Below, piece by piece: positions 24,239 to 32,251 of a stretch of DNA of 38,928 bases. Origin of the DNA: Mesotoga sp. UBA6090. Its GTDB lineage: Bacteria; Thermotogota; Thermotogae; Petrotogales; Kosmotogaceae. The stretch spans positions 1 to 38,928 of the forward strand of contig NZ_DIXC01000044.1 in NCBI RefSeq assembly GCF_002435945.1, written 5' to 3'. A model generated the notes under the pieces. That model did not search any database, had not been told where the DNA came from, and saw only the letters and a list, made by a program, of their open reading frames with translations. The translations under genes and the position numbers were made by a program. The stretch's first letter is position 1, and each line of letters opens with the position of its first letter.

Positions 24239-24244
24239 CATCAG

Positions 24245-25582
24245 TTATATGTTGTGCTTCTTAAGAAAGTCGTCAATTACATCTTCCAGATCAGGCTTTC
24301 CAATCTCCTGAAGCTCGTAGCCAATCCTTACTGCCGGCTTCTTGATATCAATGACTCTCCTAAGATCAATCGGAGTTCCGATTATCACAAGATCAACATC
24401 GGCCTTGTTTATGGTCTCCTCAAGCTCTTTCATTTGCTTCTCGCCGTATCCCATTGCAGGAAGGATCTGATCCAGATGACTATATTTCTCGTAAGTGGAG
24501 ATAAGAGATCCCACTGCATATGGCCGCGGGTCAACTATCTCTGCAGCACCAAACTTCTTGGCCGCTACCCAACCTGCTCCGTATCTCATTCCACCGTGGG
24601 TAAGAGTCGGACCATCCTCGACAACAAGAACTCTCTTGCCTTTGATTTCGGAAGACTTACCACCCTCTATAGTAATCGGTGAAGCTCCGTCAACAACTAC
24701 TGCACTTGGGTTGAATTTTGCTATGTTCTGGCGAACAATGTCGATATCCTCTGGAGAAGCCGTTTCCTCTTTGTTGATGACGATAACATCGGCCATCATG
24801 AGGTTTGCGAAGCCGGGGTAGTAGGTAGTCTCATGACCTGCTCTGTGAGGATCGGTCACCGTGATGTAGAGATCTGTCTTGTAGAAAGAGAAGTCGTTGT
24901 TTCCGCCATCCCAAATTATGACATCAACATCCTCTTTTTCTGCTTCCCTGAGAATCGCCTCGTAATCAACACCGGCGTAAATAACTGCCTTCCGATCTAT
25001 ATGAGGTTCGTATTCTTCTCTTTCTTCGATAGTGCACTCATGCTTATCGAGATCCGAGTAATTCGCATATCTTTGAACCTTCTGCTTAACAAGATCTCCA
25101 TAAGGCATGGGATGCCTAATCGATACAACCTTCTTACCCTTTTCTCTTAGAATATCCAGGACTCTTCTAGTTGTCTGGCTCTTGCCACAGCCCGTTCTGA
25201 CTGCGCAGATAGAGATTACCGGTTTCGTGGATTTAACCATTGTCTTGTTGGGTCCTAGGAGAACAAAATCTGCACCATGGGCGTTTGTGATTGCTGCCCT
25301 TTCCATAACGTACTGATGCGGAAGATCGCTGTAAGCAAGTACTACCTGATCAATCTTGTGCTCATCTATCAGCTTCCCAAAATTTTCTTCCGGTAGTATA
25401 GCAATACCATTGGGATAGAGTTTTCCTGCGAGCTCTGCAGGATACTTCTTTCCATCAATTCCAGGAATCTGCGTCGCCGTGAAGGCTACTACTTCGAACT
25501 CTTCATTGTCTCTGTAATAAGTATTGAAGTTATGAAAGTCCCTTCCGGCCGCACCGAGAATCAAGACCTTTTTCTTTTCCAA
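24245..25582 (-). CDS. P-loop protein of the cyclic 2,3-diphosphoglycerate synthetase / COG2403 predicted GTPase family
   Basis: The 445-residue protein has an N-terminal Rossmann-like region (KVLILGAAGRDFHNFNTYYR), a P-loop 'CAVRTGCGKSQTTR', 'VRHPMPYGDL'-type sequence (SIRHPMPYGDL), 'CTIEEREEYEPHI', 'IWDGGNNDFSF' and 'DPHRAGHETTYYPG'. This set is shared by archaeal cDPG synthetase and by bacterial proteins annotated as GTPases. cDPG synthetase makes cyclic 2,3-diphosphoglycerate, a thermoprotectant of methanogens; whether bacterial homologues do the same is not clear. The start is the TTG at 25582, with GGAGGTGG seven nt upstream; the ATG at 25597 overlaps that site. It shares the - strand with the Ubl/E1 pair, 155 nt downstream of it. 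Confidence 0.8.
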   Translation of the reverse strand: MEKKKVLILGAAGRDFHNFNTYYRDNEEFEVVAFTATQIPGIDGKKYPAELAGKLYPNGIAILPEENFGKLIDEHKIDQVVLAYSDLPHQYVMERAAITNAHGADFVLLGPNKTMVKSTKPVISICAVRTGCGKSQTTRRVLDILREKGKKVVSIRHPMPYGDLVKQKVQRYANYSDLDKHECTIEEREEYEPHIDRKAVIYAGVDYEAILREAEKEDVDVIIWDGGNNDFSFYKTDLYITVTDPHRAGHETTYYPGFANLMMADVIVINKEETASPEDIDIVRQNIAKFNPSAVVVDGASPITIEGGKSSEIKGKRVLVVEDGPTLTHGGMRYGAGWVAAKKFGAAEIVDPRPYAVGSLISTYEKYSHLDQILPAMGYGEKQMKELEETINKADVDLVIIGTPIDLRRVIDIKKPAVRIGYELQEIGKPDLEDVIDDFLKKHNI

Positions 25583-25706
25583 TTTCTCCACCTCCATCTA
25601 TTTTTTTGCTATCCATCTTAAATTCTACATTCAAAATAATCTCCGTACAAAAAAACCTATTTCGCGCACCAAACGATGGCGGTCAAAAGAAAGCACTATA
25701 TGTTCT

Positions 25707-25736
25707 TATGCGCAAGTATGCGTCGGTATGCGCCAG
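25707..25736. repeat. Three direct repeats TATGCG spaced exactly 10 bp
   Basis: TATGCG occurs at 25707, 25717 and 25727, separated by CAAG, TCGG and followed by CCAG. One-helical-turn phasing suggests a protein-binding array. It lies just beyond the stop of the ubiquitin-like gene and about 125 nt upstream of the P-loop gene start (both - strand). The remaining 25583-25737 stretch shows no gene. Confidence 0.55.
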
Positions 25737-25737
25737 T

Positions 25738-25926
25738 TTATCCTCCGTTAGCAGCACTGATTATGAGAACTCTCGACTTCACCGGGATCATCTCCCCTTT
25801 CCTTACTAGTCGACCATTCACCATAACCAGAACGGAGACCCGCCCAAGTCGAGTCTCCTTTATCAGTTCACCGTAACTCAGATCTCTATCGAAATTCCAC
25901 TTCTTGTCTCCGTAGACAACTTCCAA
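25738..25926 (-). CDS. Ubiquitin-like sulfur-carrier protein (ThiS/MoaD/TtuB type) ending in Gly-Gly
   Basis: This 62-residue protein has the beta-grasp pattern of ThiS-like carriers: 'LEVVYGDKKWNFDRD' at the N-terminus, 'VLVMVNGRLVRKGE' in the middle, and the exposed C-terminus 'VLIISAANGG'. The final GG is where the E1-like partner adenylates and where sulfur is loaded. The start is the TTG at 25926, with GAGGTG six nt upstream in the end of the E1 gene; the longer frame to 25953 is not supported. It lies 5 nt after its E1. No thiamine, molybdopterin or tRNA-thiolation genes adjoin, so the acceptor pathway is open. Confidence 0.82.
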   Translation of the reverse strand: MEVVYGDKKWNFDRDLSYGELIKETRLGRVSVLVMVNGRLVRKGEMIPVKSRVLIISAANGG

Positions 25927-25931
25927 AAGAG

Positions 25932-27008
25932 TCACCTCTTCGCTAATGAACAAACCGGACAGTCTTTCCTGCGTTCAACAGATATTTCTTCAAATCTGTT
26001 TTTTTTCAGATCGAACCAAAAGACTTTGCCTTCATAGCTTCTGTTATTAAGGTAGGTCGTCACCATAGCCGCTTCGAACAACCCGCCAAAGTAACTCGTG
26101 AATGATAGAATGCCTCTGGAAGCCTCTGTGTCTATCCTGTTGTCTCCCATGAAACATCTGTAGCACGGTGTCCTTCTGTCTCTTAACATCACATATCCGC
26201 TCGACCCTTCAACTCCCGAATCGACAAAGGGAATGCCATTACGATAACAAGCATCATTAATCAAATATCTAGTTTCAAAACTGTCAACACAGCTCACAAC
26301 AATATCCGGCTTCTCCGACTTGACGGAAACCGGATCAAATTCTCTCTCATAGACTTTAGCCCTGACCCCGCCATAGTAAGTAGATAGCTTTCGCTCAAGA
26401 ACGCTGGCCTTTGAAAGACCAACATCCCCATAATCGTAGAATATTTGTCGGTGCAAATTGTTAAGTTTTACCTTTCCGGGTTCAATGATGCAGATATCAT
26501 CGATACCGTTCTCTAGTAAGGTCTTTATCAACGGAGTCCCTAATCCTCCAGCTCCAACAACCATTACCCTTCCCTTTCGGGAGATTTTCTCGAGATTCAC
26601 GGGAAGCTCCTCGACAGGAGTTTTACTCGAAACCTCATTCATAAACCAGAAAAACACTCTTCCGGCAATTACCGGCGAAAACATTATCGGCAGAGTATGT
26701 GGAAAGGTTACGACTTTCTTCCCATCATCTTCCGAAATCCTTATTTCATCTCCATCTCTGAATTCCATAGTTTCTTTCTGCCTGTAGATCAAAGGTGAGT
26801 AAAATGGAAGGATTTTTTGTCTCGGAAAATCTCTTGTGATACCGGAAAGACCACTCCTTATTAACAATTCCGCTACCATCTCTTCCATCGTACCCGAGAG
26901 TCCGCCGAAAGTCTCCTCTGCCAGTCGCAGAAGGAAAGATCTTGTCACTCCCTTGACTAGCAGCTGCCGTTCATACCATCTGAAAAGAAACTCCCTTTCA
27001 ATATCCAT
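25932..27008 (-). CDS. E1-like ThiF/MoeB-family adenylyltransferase with N-terminal extension
   Basis: In this 358-residue protein, about residues 145-358 are the ThiF fold: the nucleotide motif 'VMVVGAGGLGTPL', 'NNLHRQIFY' with the Arg finger, 'DIVVSCVDSFETRYLIN', and the zinc cysteines CYRC and CPVC. It should adenylate the C-terminal glycine of the Ubl encoded next to it. The first 145 residues (EREFLFRWYERQLLVKGV and on) are not part of the usual ThiF/MoeB length and I do not recognise them. At the place where MoeB and ThiF carry the conserved cysteine before 'EAG', this protein reads 'DTEASRG', with no cysteine. The ATG at 27008 has GGAGGG six nt upstream; the ATG at 27014 abuts that site. 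Confidence 0.85.
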   Translation of the reverse strand: MDIEREFLFRWYERQLLVKGVTRSFLLRLAEETFGGLSGTMEEMVAELLIRSGLSGITRDFPRQKILPFYSPLIYRQKETMEFRDGDEIRISEDDGKKVVTFPHTLPIMFSPVIAGRVFFWFMNEVSSKTPVEELPVNLEKISRKGRVMVVGAGGLGTPLIKTLLENGIDDICIIEPGKVKLNNLHRQIFYDYGDVGLSKASVLERKLSTYYGGVRAKVYEREFDPVSVKSEKPDIVVSCVDSFETRYLINDACYRNGIPFVDSGVEGSSGYVMLRDRRTPCYRCFMGDNRIDTEASRGILSFTSYFGGLFEAAMVTTYLNNRSYEGKVFWFDLKKNRFEEISVERRKDCPVCSLAKR

Positions 27009-27042
27009 AAGCATCCCTCCACGGAACTCCGGCTAGCATTCA

Positions 27043-27070
27043 AGTATAACAAATAAACCTTAACGGACAA
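27043..27070 (-). promoter_or_regulatory. Candidate promoter of the E1-Ubl operon
   Basis: On the - strand TTGTCC (27070-27065), a 16-nt spacer and TATACT (27048-27043) lie about 35 nt upstream of the E1 start. Confidence 0.5.
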
Positions 27071-27375
27071 TCCGGCAGCCATAATTGTCTAGGTGGTGAA
27101 AAGCTATTTCTCCAAACCGAAAGGTCTGATGACTGGGAAAAAGCGGAAAGACTGTAACTCTATGAATCACCTCTAGAAGGGAGACAGTATTCTTCTGCAT
27201 TGTCAGGTCGTATGCGACATGCTTCCTCTGACCATCAACATTGGCAAACGTTGAGAAATTGCTGAGAGAACTATCTTGGCAATTCATTTCGAGATAATCT
27301 GAAAAGACTCCTCGAAGAGTTTGTCTCAACAGTCCTCAGTCCACCCGACATATACTCGAATATGGAAACAAGCGA
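27071..27375. other. Gene-poor spacer between the E1 gene promoter and the ABC exporter gene
   Basis: An open - strand frame (27060-27329, 89 codons) covers most of this spacer, but it has no ribosome binding site, no recognisable domain and would overlap the E1 promoter. I treat it as non-coding or a remnant. Confidence 0.4.
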
Positions 27376-29106
27376 TCACATATCTGGTATGTAACCCTTA
27401 AACTGTGCTCTGTAAAGTCTCGCATAGTGTCCGCCCTTCTTAAGAAGTTCATCATGGCTGTCTTTTTCGATTATCCCGTCACTGGTTATCACAACTATCT
27501 CGTCGGCATTCTTTATAGTCGAAAGTCTGTGGGCAATTACAAGGGTCGTGCGTCCCTTCGAGAGAGCTTCAAGAGATTCCTGTATCTTAAGTTCAGTCTC
27601 ATTGTCCAGTGCAGAAGTAGCTTCATCAAGGATTAGAAGGGGCGGATTCTTCAAGAACACTCGGGCAATCGATATTCTCTGTTTTTGCCCTCCGGAAAGC
27701 ATAACGCCTCTTTCGCCCACATATGAATCGTATCCGTGTTCTAGACTCAGAATGAAATCATGGATGTTTGCTCTTTTGGCTGCTTCAATTATCTCTTCAT
27801 CTGACGCGTCGCCCTTACCATAAGCAATATTATCCCGAATACTTCCTGCAAAAAGAAAAACGTCCTGCTGAACAATCCCAATTTGGCTCCTCAACGAATT
27901 CAGAGTAACATCACGAATGTCTGTTCCATCTATTGTAATCTTTCCGCTAGTAACATCATAGAACCTTGGAATCAGGTGACAAAGCGTTGTCTTTCCTCCT
28001 CCTGAAGGTCCAACAAGAGCGACCATTTTTCCTGCGGGAATATGGAGGCTAACATTGGTAAGGACGTTTACTCCGCCCTCATAGGCAAAAGATACTTCTT
28101 CTACTCTGATGTCCCCCTTGACATCGGTTAACTCAATCGCATCGGGAGAGTCAGTAATACTGGACTTAGTTTCCATTATCTCCACAAACCTCTCAAAACC
28201 AGACATACCGTCTTCATATTGTTGCGCAAACTGCATAAGTCTCCTTATCGGTTGCAGAAACAGATCGACGTAGAGAAAGTATGCCACAAAGCCTCCGACG
28301 GTTATCTCACCAGAATAAGTCAGGTAACCTCCAAATGCAAGAACTGTTACTTTGAGCATGTTCATCATCAGATCGATACCGGTTGTCATTTCTGCCATCG
28401 ATTTGAAAGCGAATTGCCTTGATTCTTTGAATTCCTGGTTCCCAAGATCGAACTTGTTTTTTTCGAACTCCTCATTGGTAAATGACTGAGCTACTCTAAT
28501 TCCGGAAATGCTGTTTTCGAGCTGTGCGTTAACGTTTGCTATCTTCTTCCTCACCAATCTGAATGCCTTTGCCATCTTCTGTCTCTTATTGACACCATAC
28601 CAGATCATAAAAGGAATATAGGCAAAAACAACTAGAGTTAACCTCCAGTCATTCTGCATTAGAATAAAGAAGGCTCCAACCAAAGTAACAGTCGAAATGA
28701 AGAGATCCTCAGGACCATGATGCGCAAGCTCTGTAATCTCTCGCAGATCGTTCACTATCCTGGACATAATCTTTCCGGTTCTAACTTTGTCAAAGTAACT
28801 GAAGGACAACGTTTGAAGATGAGAGAAGATATCTTTTCTCATGTTATATTCCATTCTTACCCCCACAACATGACCCCAATAGTTTACCACATAGTTGAAC
28901 ACGGCTCTCAGAACAAAGAGCAGCGCCATAACTACGGCGATAATGACAATCCCTCTCATATTCCCGGAAGGTATATAATTATCGAGCGCTAATGTGGTGA
29001 ACCTGGGAAATACCAGATCAATTCCCGCAATCATGAAAGCACATGCCATATCAAGTATGAATAGCCTTAGATGTGGCCGATAGTAGGCTATGAATTTTCG
29101 AATCAT
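27376..29106 (-). CDS. ABC exporter half-transporter (MsbA/multidrug type, fused membrane and ATPase domains)
   Basis: The 576-residue protein has six transmembrane segments in residues 1-310, then an ATPase domain with Walker A 'VGPSGGGKTT', Q-loop 'IGIVQQDVFLFAG', signature 'LSGGQKQR', Walker B 'LLILDEATSALD' and H-loop 'VIAHRLSTI'. It should work as a homodimer exporting a lipid or drug-like compound; substrate specificity cannot be read. The start is ATG 29106 with AAGGAGG seven nt upstream and a good promoter in front. It is monocistronic. The last ten residues fall just short of the spacer before the E1 gene. Confidence 0.93.
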   Translation of the reverse strand: MIRKFIAYYRPHLRLFILDMACAFMIAGIDLVFPRFTTLALDNYIPSGNMRGIVIIAVVMALLFVLRAVFNYVVNYWGHVVGVRMEYNMRKDIFSHLQTLSFSYFDKVRTGKIMSRIVNDLREITELAHHGPEDLFISTVTLVGAFFILMQNDWRLTLVVFAYIPFMIWYGVNKRQKMAKAFRLVRKKIANVNAQLENSISGIRVAQSFTNEEFEKNKFDLGNQEFKESRQFAFKSMAEMTTGIDLMMNMLKVTVLAFGGYLTYSGEITVGGFVAYFLYVDLFLQPIRRLMQFAQQYEDGMSGFERFVEIMETKSSITDSPDAIELTDVKGDIRVEEVSFAYEGGVNVLTNVSLHIPAGKMVALVGPSGGGKTTLCHLIPRFYDVTSGKITIDGTDIRDVTLNSLRSQIGIVQQDVFLFAGSIRDNIAYGKGDASDEEIIEAAKRANIHDFILSLEHGYDSYVGERGVMLSGGQKQRISIARVFLKNPPLLILDEATSALDNETELKIQESLEALSKGRTTLVIAHRLSTIKNADEIVVITSDGIIEKDSHDELLKKGGHYARLYRAQFKGYIPDM

Positions 29107-29137
29107 CGCAAGCCTCCTTAGTAAGGTAAGCGTCTCA

Positions 29138-29166
29138 ATTCTACATTAGAATCCTCTAGATAACAA
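29138..29166 (-). promoter_or_regulatory. Promoter of the ABC exporter gene
   Basis: On the - strand TTGTTA (29166-29161), a 17-nt spacer, then TAGAAT (29143-29138), 32 nt upstream of the start codon. Both hexamers match the sigma-70 consensus well. Confidence 0.65.
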
Positions 29167-29309
29167 GTTTCCAAGCGATAACTGTCAGAATGAAGCCCCG
29201 TGGAGTCCAGAGTTCGGGGAATTTGAGATTTGCATTGATGAGCTAACAGTGAAATCTACTATATTAAAATTAATGAGCATATCTATGCAAGTCATAAGAG
29301 AGGAATAAT

Positions 29310-29860
29310 GTGTCAGAAGTAGTTACGCTTTACAAGACCAAGTATGGAAAAAAAGTAAGCAACTTGGATTGCCAAAGAAGTCGGAGCAGAAATATTTAAT
29401 GTTGATGACTTCAATCCTGGGAATCTTCATAATTACAACGTTATTGTCTATGGAGGATCGCTATACGCCACAGGCATCATTGGGCTGCCAAGATTTAGGA
29501 AGAGCATAGAAACTCTCAAGGGCAAAAAAGTGATCGTCTTCTCTGTCGGCGCTTCTCAGGCAAAGCCCAAAGCACTTGAAGATATCATGGCAAAGGATTT
29601 TTCTCTCGAAATGGCCAGATTTGTGGCATTCTATCATCTGAGGGGAAGGTTTTGACTTCAAGAAGCTGAAGCTCAGAGACAAGATCCTGATGTCAATGTT
29701 GAAGATGAAACTGAAGGCTAAGAAGAAACGAGGAAAAGAACTAACCGACGATGAGAATGGTATGCTTGCAGCATACAGAAGTGCGGTAGATTTCACCAGC
29801 ACGATGTTTACTGAACCAATTGTCGAAAGTGTCAGTAGATTTCGTAAAAAGGAACGATGA
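29310..29860 (+). pseudogene. Broken flavodoxin-domain protein gene
   Basis: A GTG at 29310 (AGAGG six nt upstream) opens 'SEVVTLYKTKYG', a flavodoxin FMN-loop start. The frame is lost within GGAAAAAAAGTAAGC (about 29344-29359), where the correct frame also meets a TAA. Coherent flavodoxin sequence resumes at 'TWIAKEVGAEIFNVDD' and runs through 'NVIVYGGSLYATGI' and 'KKVIVFSVGAS' to 'FYHLRGRF'. A TGA there follows a second frameshift near 29655 (GGTTTTGAC). The tail 'DFKKLKLRDKIL...' continues in another frame to a TGA at 29858. The family carries FMN and moves electrons. At least two frameshifts and one stop make the gene non-functional. Confidence 0.85.
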
Positions 29861-30204
29861 CTAATCAACCTGTCGGGAGGAAGTCACCTGGGAATCTCAA
29901 GTGAGTCAGACAAAATTACTGCCAGTTCGTCAAGCCTAGACCCAAAGAGATCCTAAAGGTTGAATTCCCGGAAGACGATTGTTTTTCTACCAGCTATTCG
30001 CGCCTTTTACAACTCTTGTTGTGAAAGCTTAATAGTAAGTTGTAGTTGTAGTATTATGTTGCTGATGAGAGCTACTTGAAAACATTGAAAACGTCTATCA
30101 AGAGTAAGAATGAGGTTTTCCTGTTTTCCTCACTTGAACCGTGCAAGTAATTCGATTGGTCCAATTGGAGGATTCAGTAAGAAACAATACAGATTGGAGG
30201 CACT
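29861..30204. other. Spacer upstream of the acetyltransferase gene; no gene seen
   Basis: There is no convincing coding frame. It holds a short inverted repeat (ACAAC-TCTT-GTTGT near 30009) and the candidate promoter at 30029-30057. It may contain eroded sequence like the pseudogenes on both sides. Confidence 0.4.
30029..30057 (+). promoter_or_regulatory. Candidate promoter for the acetyltransferase gene
   Basis: TTAATA (30029-30034), a 17-nt spacer and TATTAT (30052-30057). The leader to the start codon would be about 140 nt, which is long. Confidence 0.35.
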
Positions 30205-30942
30205 ATGTCAAGAATTCGAATGCTTGAAGAAATTTCTCTTAATTTGTGGCCCGCAATTGATTCTAGGTTCAGGGACGGCTGGATAATAAGATATGCAGGC
30301 GGATATACAAATAGGGCAAACTCAGTGTATCCGCTATATGAAACTTTCGAAGCATTGAATTACAAGATCGAAGAGGTTAAGCATTTCTATACTTCAAAAG
30401 GGCTGCCTCCGATGTTCAAACTCACATCAGATTCAAAACCAGCTTGTCTCGATAATGTACTAGGAGAACTAGGATTTGAAGAAAAGGATCGGGCTCTTGT
30501 AATGACAAAGGTAATTGCCGGTAAGCCTTGTGATCTTTCCGATCTGGATGTCCTCTCCAGTCCAGAAGACAGATGGCTTGAACTATTCTTCTCGCTCAAT
30601 AAGAGGGCAAGAGAAAATCAAGTGTGGGCAAAAAGGCTGTTAACATCGCTCCCTCCAAAAAGCTCGTTTGTGCTTCTGAAAAAGAAAAGGAGGGCTGTCG
30701 GTTGCGGTTTTGCCGTAATCCAGAGTGATTTTATGGGGCTATTTGGAATAGCTGTGAGAGAGACTGAACGGCGAAAAGGATATGGAAGAGAGATAACTGA
30801 AAAACTCCTGGAAGTTGGGAGGAAAAGAGGCGCAAAGATCGCTTATCTTCAAGTCGATGAACCGAACAGAAATGCCATAGCCCTTTATTCGAAGATTGGT
30901 TTTCATGAGGAATACCAGTACTGGTACAGAGTTGGTGAATAG
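30205..30942 (+). CDS. GNAT-family N-acetyltransferase
   Basis: The 245-residue protein has a C-terminal GNAT domain: 'FMGLFGIAVRETERRKGYGREITEKLLE' contains the acetyl-CoA-binding R/Q-x-x-G-x-G/A loop (RRKGYG), and 'AYLQVDEPNRNAIALYSKIGF' is the usual closing motif. The N-terminal 140 residues look like a second, degenerate GNAT-like half. The acceptor is unknown. The ATG has GGAGGCACT just upstream. The stop codon abuts the ATG of the broken Crp/Fnr gene, so the two were probably once co-transcribed. Confidence 0.88.
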   Translation: MSRIRMLEEISLNLWPAIDSRFRDGWIIRYAGGYTNRANSVYPLYETFEALNYKIEEVKHFYTSKGLPPMFKLTSDSKPACLDNVLGELGFEEKDRALVMTKVIAGKPCDLSDLDVLSSPEDRWLELFFSLNKRARENQVWAKRLLTSLPPKSSFVLLKKKRRAVGCGFAVIQSDFMGLFGIAVRETERRKGYGREITEKLLEVGRKRGAKIAYLQVDEPNRNAIALYSKIGFHEEYQYWYRVGE

Positions 30943-31598
30943 ATGCTGCATACTGTTGATATCTTCAGAGATCTGACTTTTCAGGAAAGAGAAGAAGTAC
31001 TTTCGGGTTCACGGACAATAACTTATTTGAGCAATCAAATCATCTATACGCCAGAAGACAAATGGGATTCGCTTAGCATAGTTCTCAAAGGCTAATTGAG
31101 GATATCGAAGCTACTTCCTTCTGGCCAGGAACAGATCATCAAACACTTTGAGAAAGGAGAGGTGTTTGGCGAAGCTCTCGTATTTGCCGGAAGAAAATAT
31201 GCTTCATACGCGGTGTCAGAAGAAGATTCGTAGATTCTTAATATCCCGAAGGGAGTACTTCTAAGCGCCTTCAAAAACCAGCGTTTTCTGCTATCCTATC
31301 CCAGAAGCATTTCTGAAAAGACCCTCAACCTTTCGGGTATCATTGAGATGCTTTCACTTGCCACCGTGAAGAAGAAGATCGCCATTTATCTGCTGGAACT
31401 ATCTCTGGAGAAGGAAACTCATGTCTTTAGTCTTCCGTGCTCAAAAAAGATGCTGGCGAACCTCATGGGATCAACCAGAGAGAGGTAGTATCCAGAAATT
31501 TCTCTGAGTTACAGAGAGAAGTAATCATCTCTATGCCTGACAGAAATACAGTTGAGATAAGGAATCTGAAGCGGTTGGAAGGTATTCTTTTCGATTAA
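30943..31598 (+). pseudogene. Broken Crp/Fnr-family transcriptional regulator gene
   Basis: In one frame the sequence reads as a cyclic-nucleotide-binding-fold regulator: 'LHTVDIFRDLTFQEREEVL', then 'SIVLKG' and TAA (31093), then 'LRISKLLPSGQEQIIKHFEKGEVFGE' and TAG (31231), then 'ILNIPKGVLL'. The C-terminal winged-helix portion 'KKKIAIYLLELSL', 'SKKMLANLMGSTRE' follows. Near 31485 the frame shifts, and the recognition helix continues as 'VVSRNFSELQRE' to 'NLKRLEGILFD' and TAA (31596). Two in-frame stops and one frameshift. It overlaps the convergent HAD gene by 4 nt. Confidence 0.9.
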
Positions 31599-32251
31599 GC
31601 GTTGCCGTTCAGAACCGTTTCAAGGTACTCCTTGACTCCGTAGAGATCATCAAATACATGACTTGAAGCTGACAGATCAAGGTGAGCGTTCTCTCCGTGT
31701 CTAACTCCAAGCACTTCCATTCCAGCCCCAATACCACTCTTGATGCCATTTGGCGAGTCTTCAATGACTATGCACTCTTCAGGATTTACCCCCAGGAGCT
31801 CTGAGGCTTTAAGATAGATCATAGGTGAGGGCTTTGATTCATCTACTTCATCGCCACCCACAATTATTTCGAAGTAATCTAACACACCAATCTTCTTCAT
31901 GAGTTCCTCTACTGCCACCTTCTCTGTAGACGATGCTATAGCCAGTTCTACCTTTTCAGATAGGAAATCAAGAAGATTTACTAATCCGGGATTTGGAACC
32001 AATGTATCTCTTGCAAGTTTCAAGTATCTTTCCATGTATCTCCTGCCGAACTCTTCAGGCTCAATTTCAATCCCTGCTGTCTGGACAACAACTTTCTGGG
32101 TTTCAGACATCTTTAGACCCATCTGTCTTTCAAACAACTCGACGCTGATTTTCCCACCAAGCTCATCTACAAGCTCTGTGCAAGCTCTTCTATAAATCTT
32201 TTCCGAATCGATAATCACTCCGTCCATATCGAATATTGCTGCTCTAATCAT
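31595..32251 (-). CDS. HAD-superfamily hydrolase, beta-phosphoglucomutase/phosphatase-like
   Basis: The 218-residue protein has the HAD motifs: 'IFDMDGVIIDSE' (nucleophile Asp), 'AIASSTEK' (motif II), Lys in 'DESKPSPMIY' (motif III), and 'CIVIEDSPNGI' (motif IV), with a helical cap after motif I. It belongs to the beta-phosphoglucomutase-like group of small phosphosugar phosphatases and mutases. The ATG overlaps the stop of the ArsR-type gene upstream by 4 nt, so it is the last gene of that operon. Confidence 0.92.
   Translation of the reverse strand: MIRAAIFDMDGVIIDSEKIYRRACTELVDELGGKISVELFERQMGLKMSETQKVVVQTAGIEIEPEEFGRRYMERYLKLARDTLVPNPGLVNLLDFLSEKVELAIASSTEKVAVEELMKKIGVLDYFEIIVGGDEVDESKPSPMIYLKASELLGVNPEECIVIEDSPNGIKSGIGAGMEVLGVRHGENAHLDLSASSHVFDDLYGVKEYLETVLNGNA

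Noticed and set aside
27060..27329. 89-codon open frame on the - strand upstream of the E1 gene
   Set aside because: No ribosome binding site, no recognisable domain, and it would run over the -35 region of the E1 promoter.
29461..29868. 135-codon antisense frame over the flavodoxin pseudogene
   Set aside because: The + strand reads as recognisable flavodoxin once frameshifts are allowed; the antisense frame has no family resemblance.
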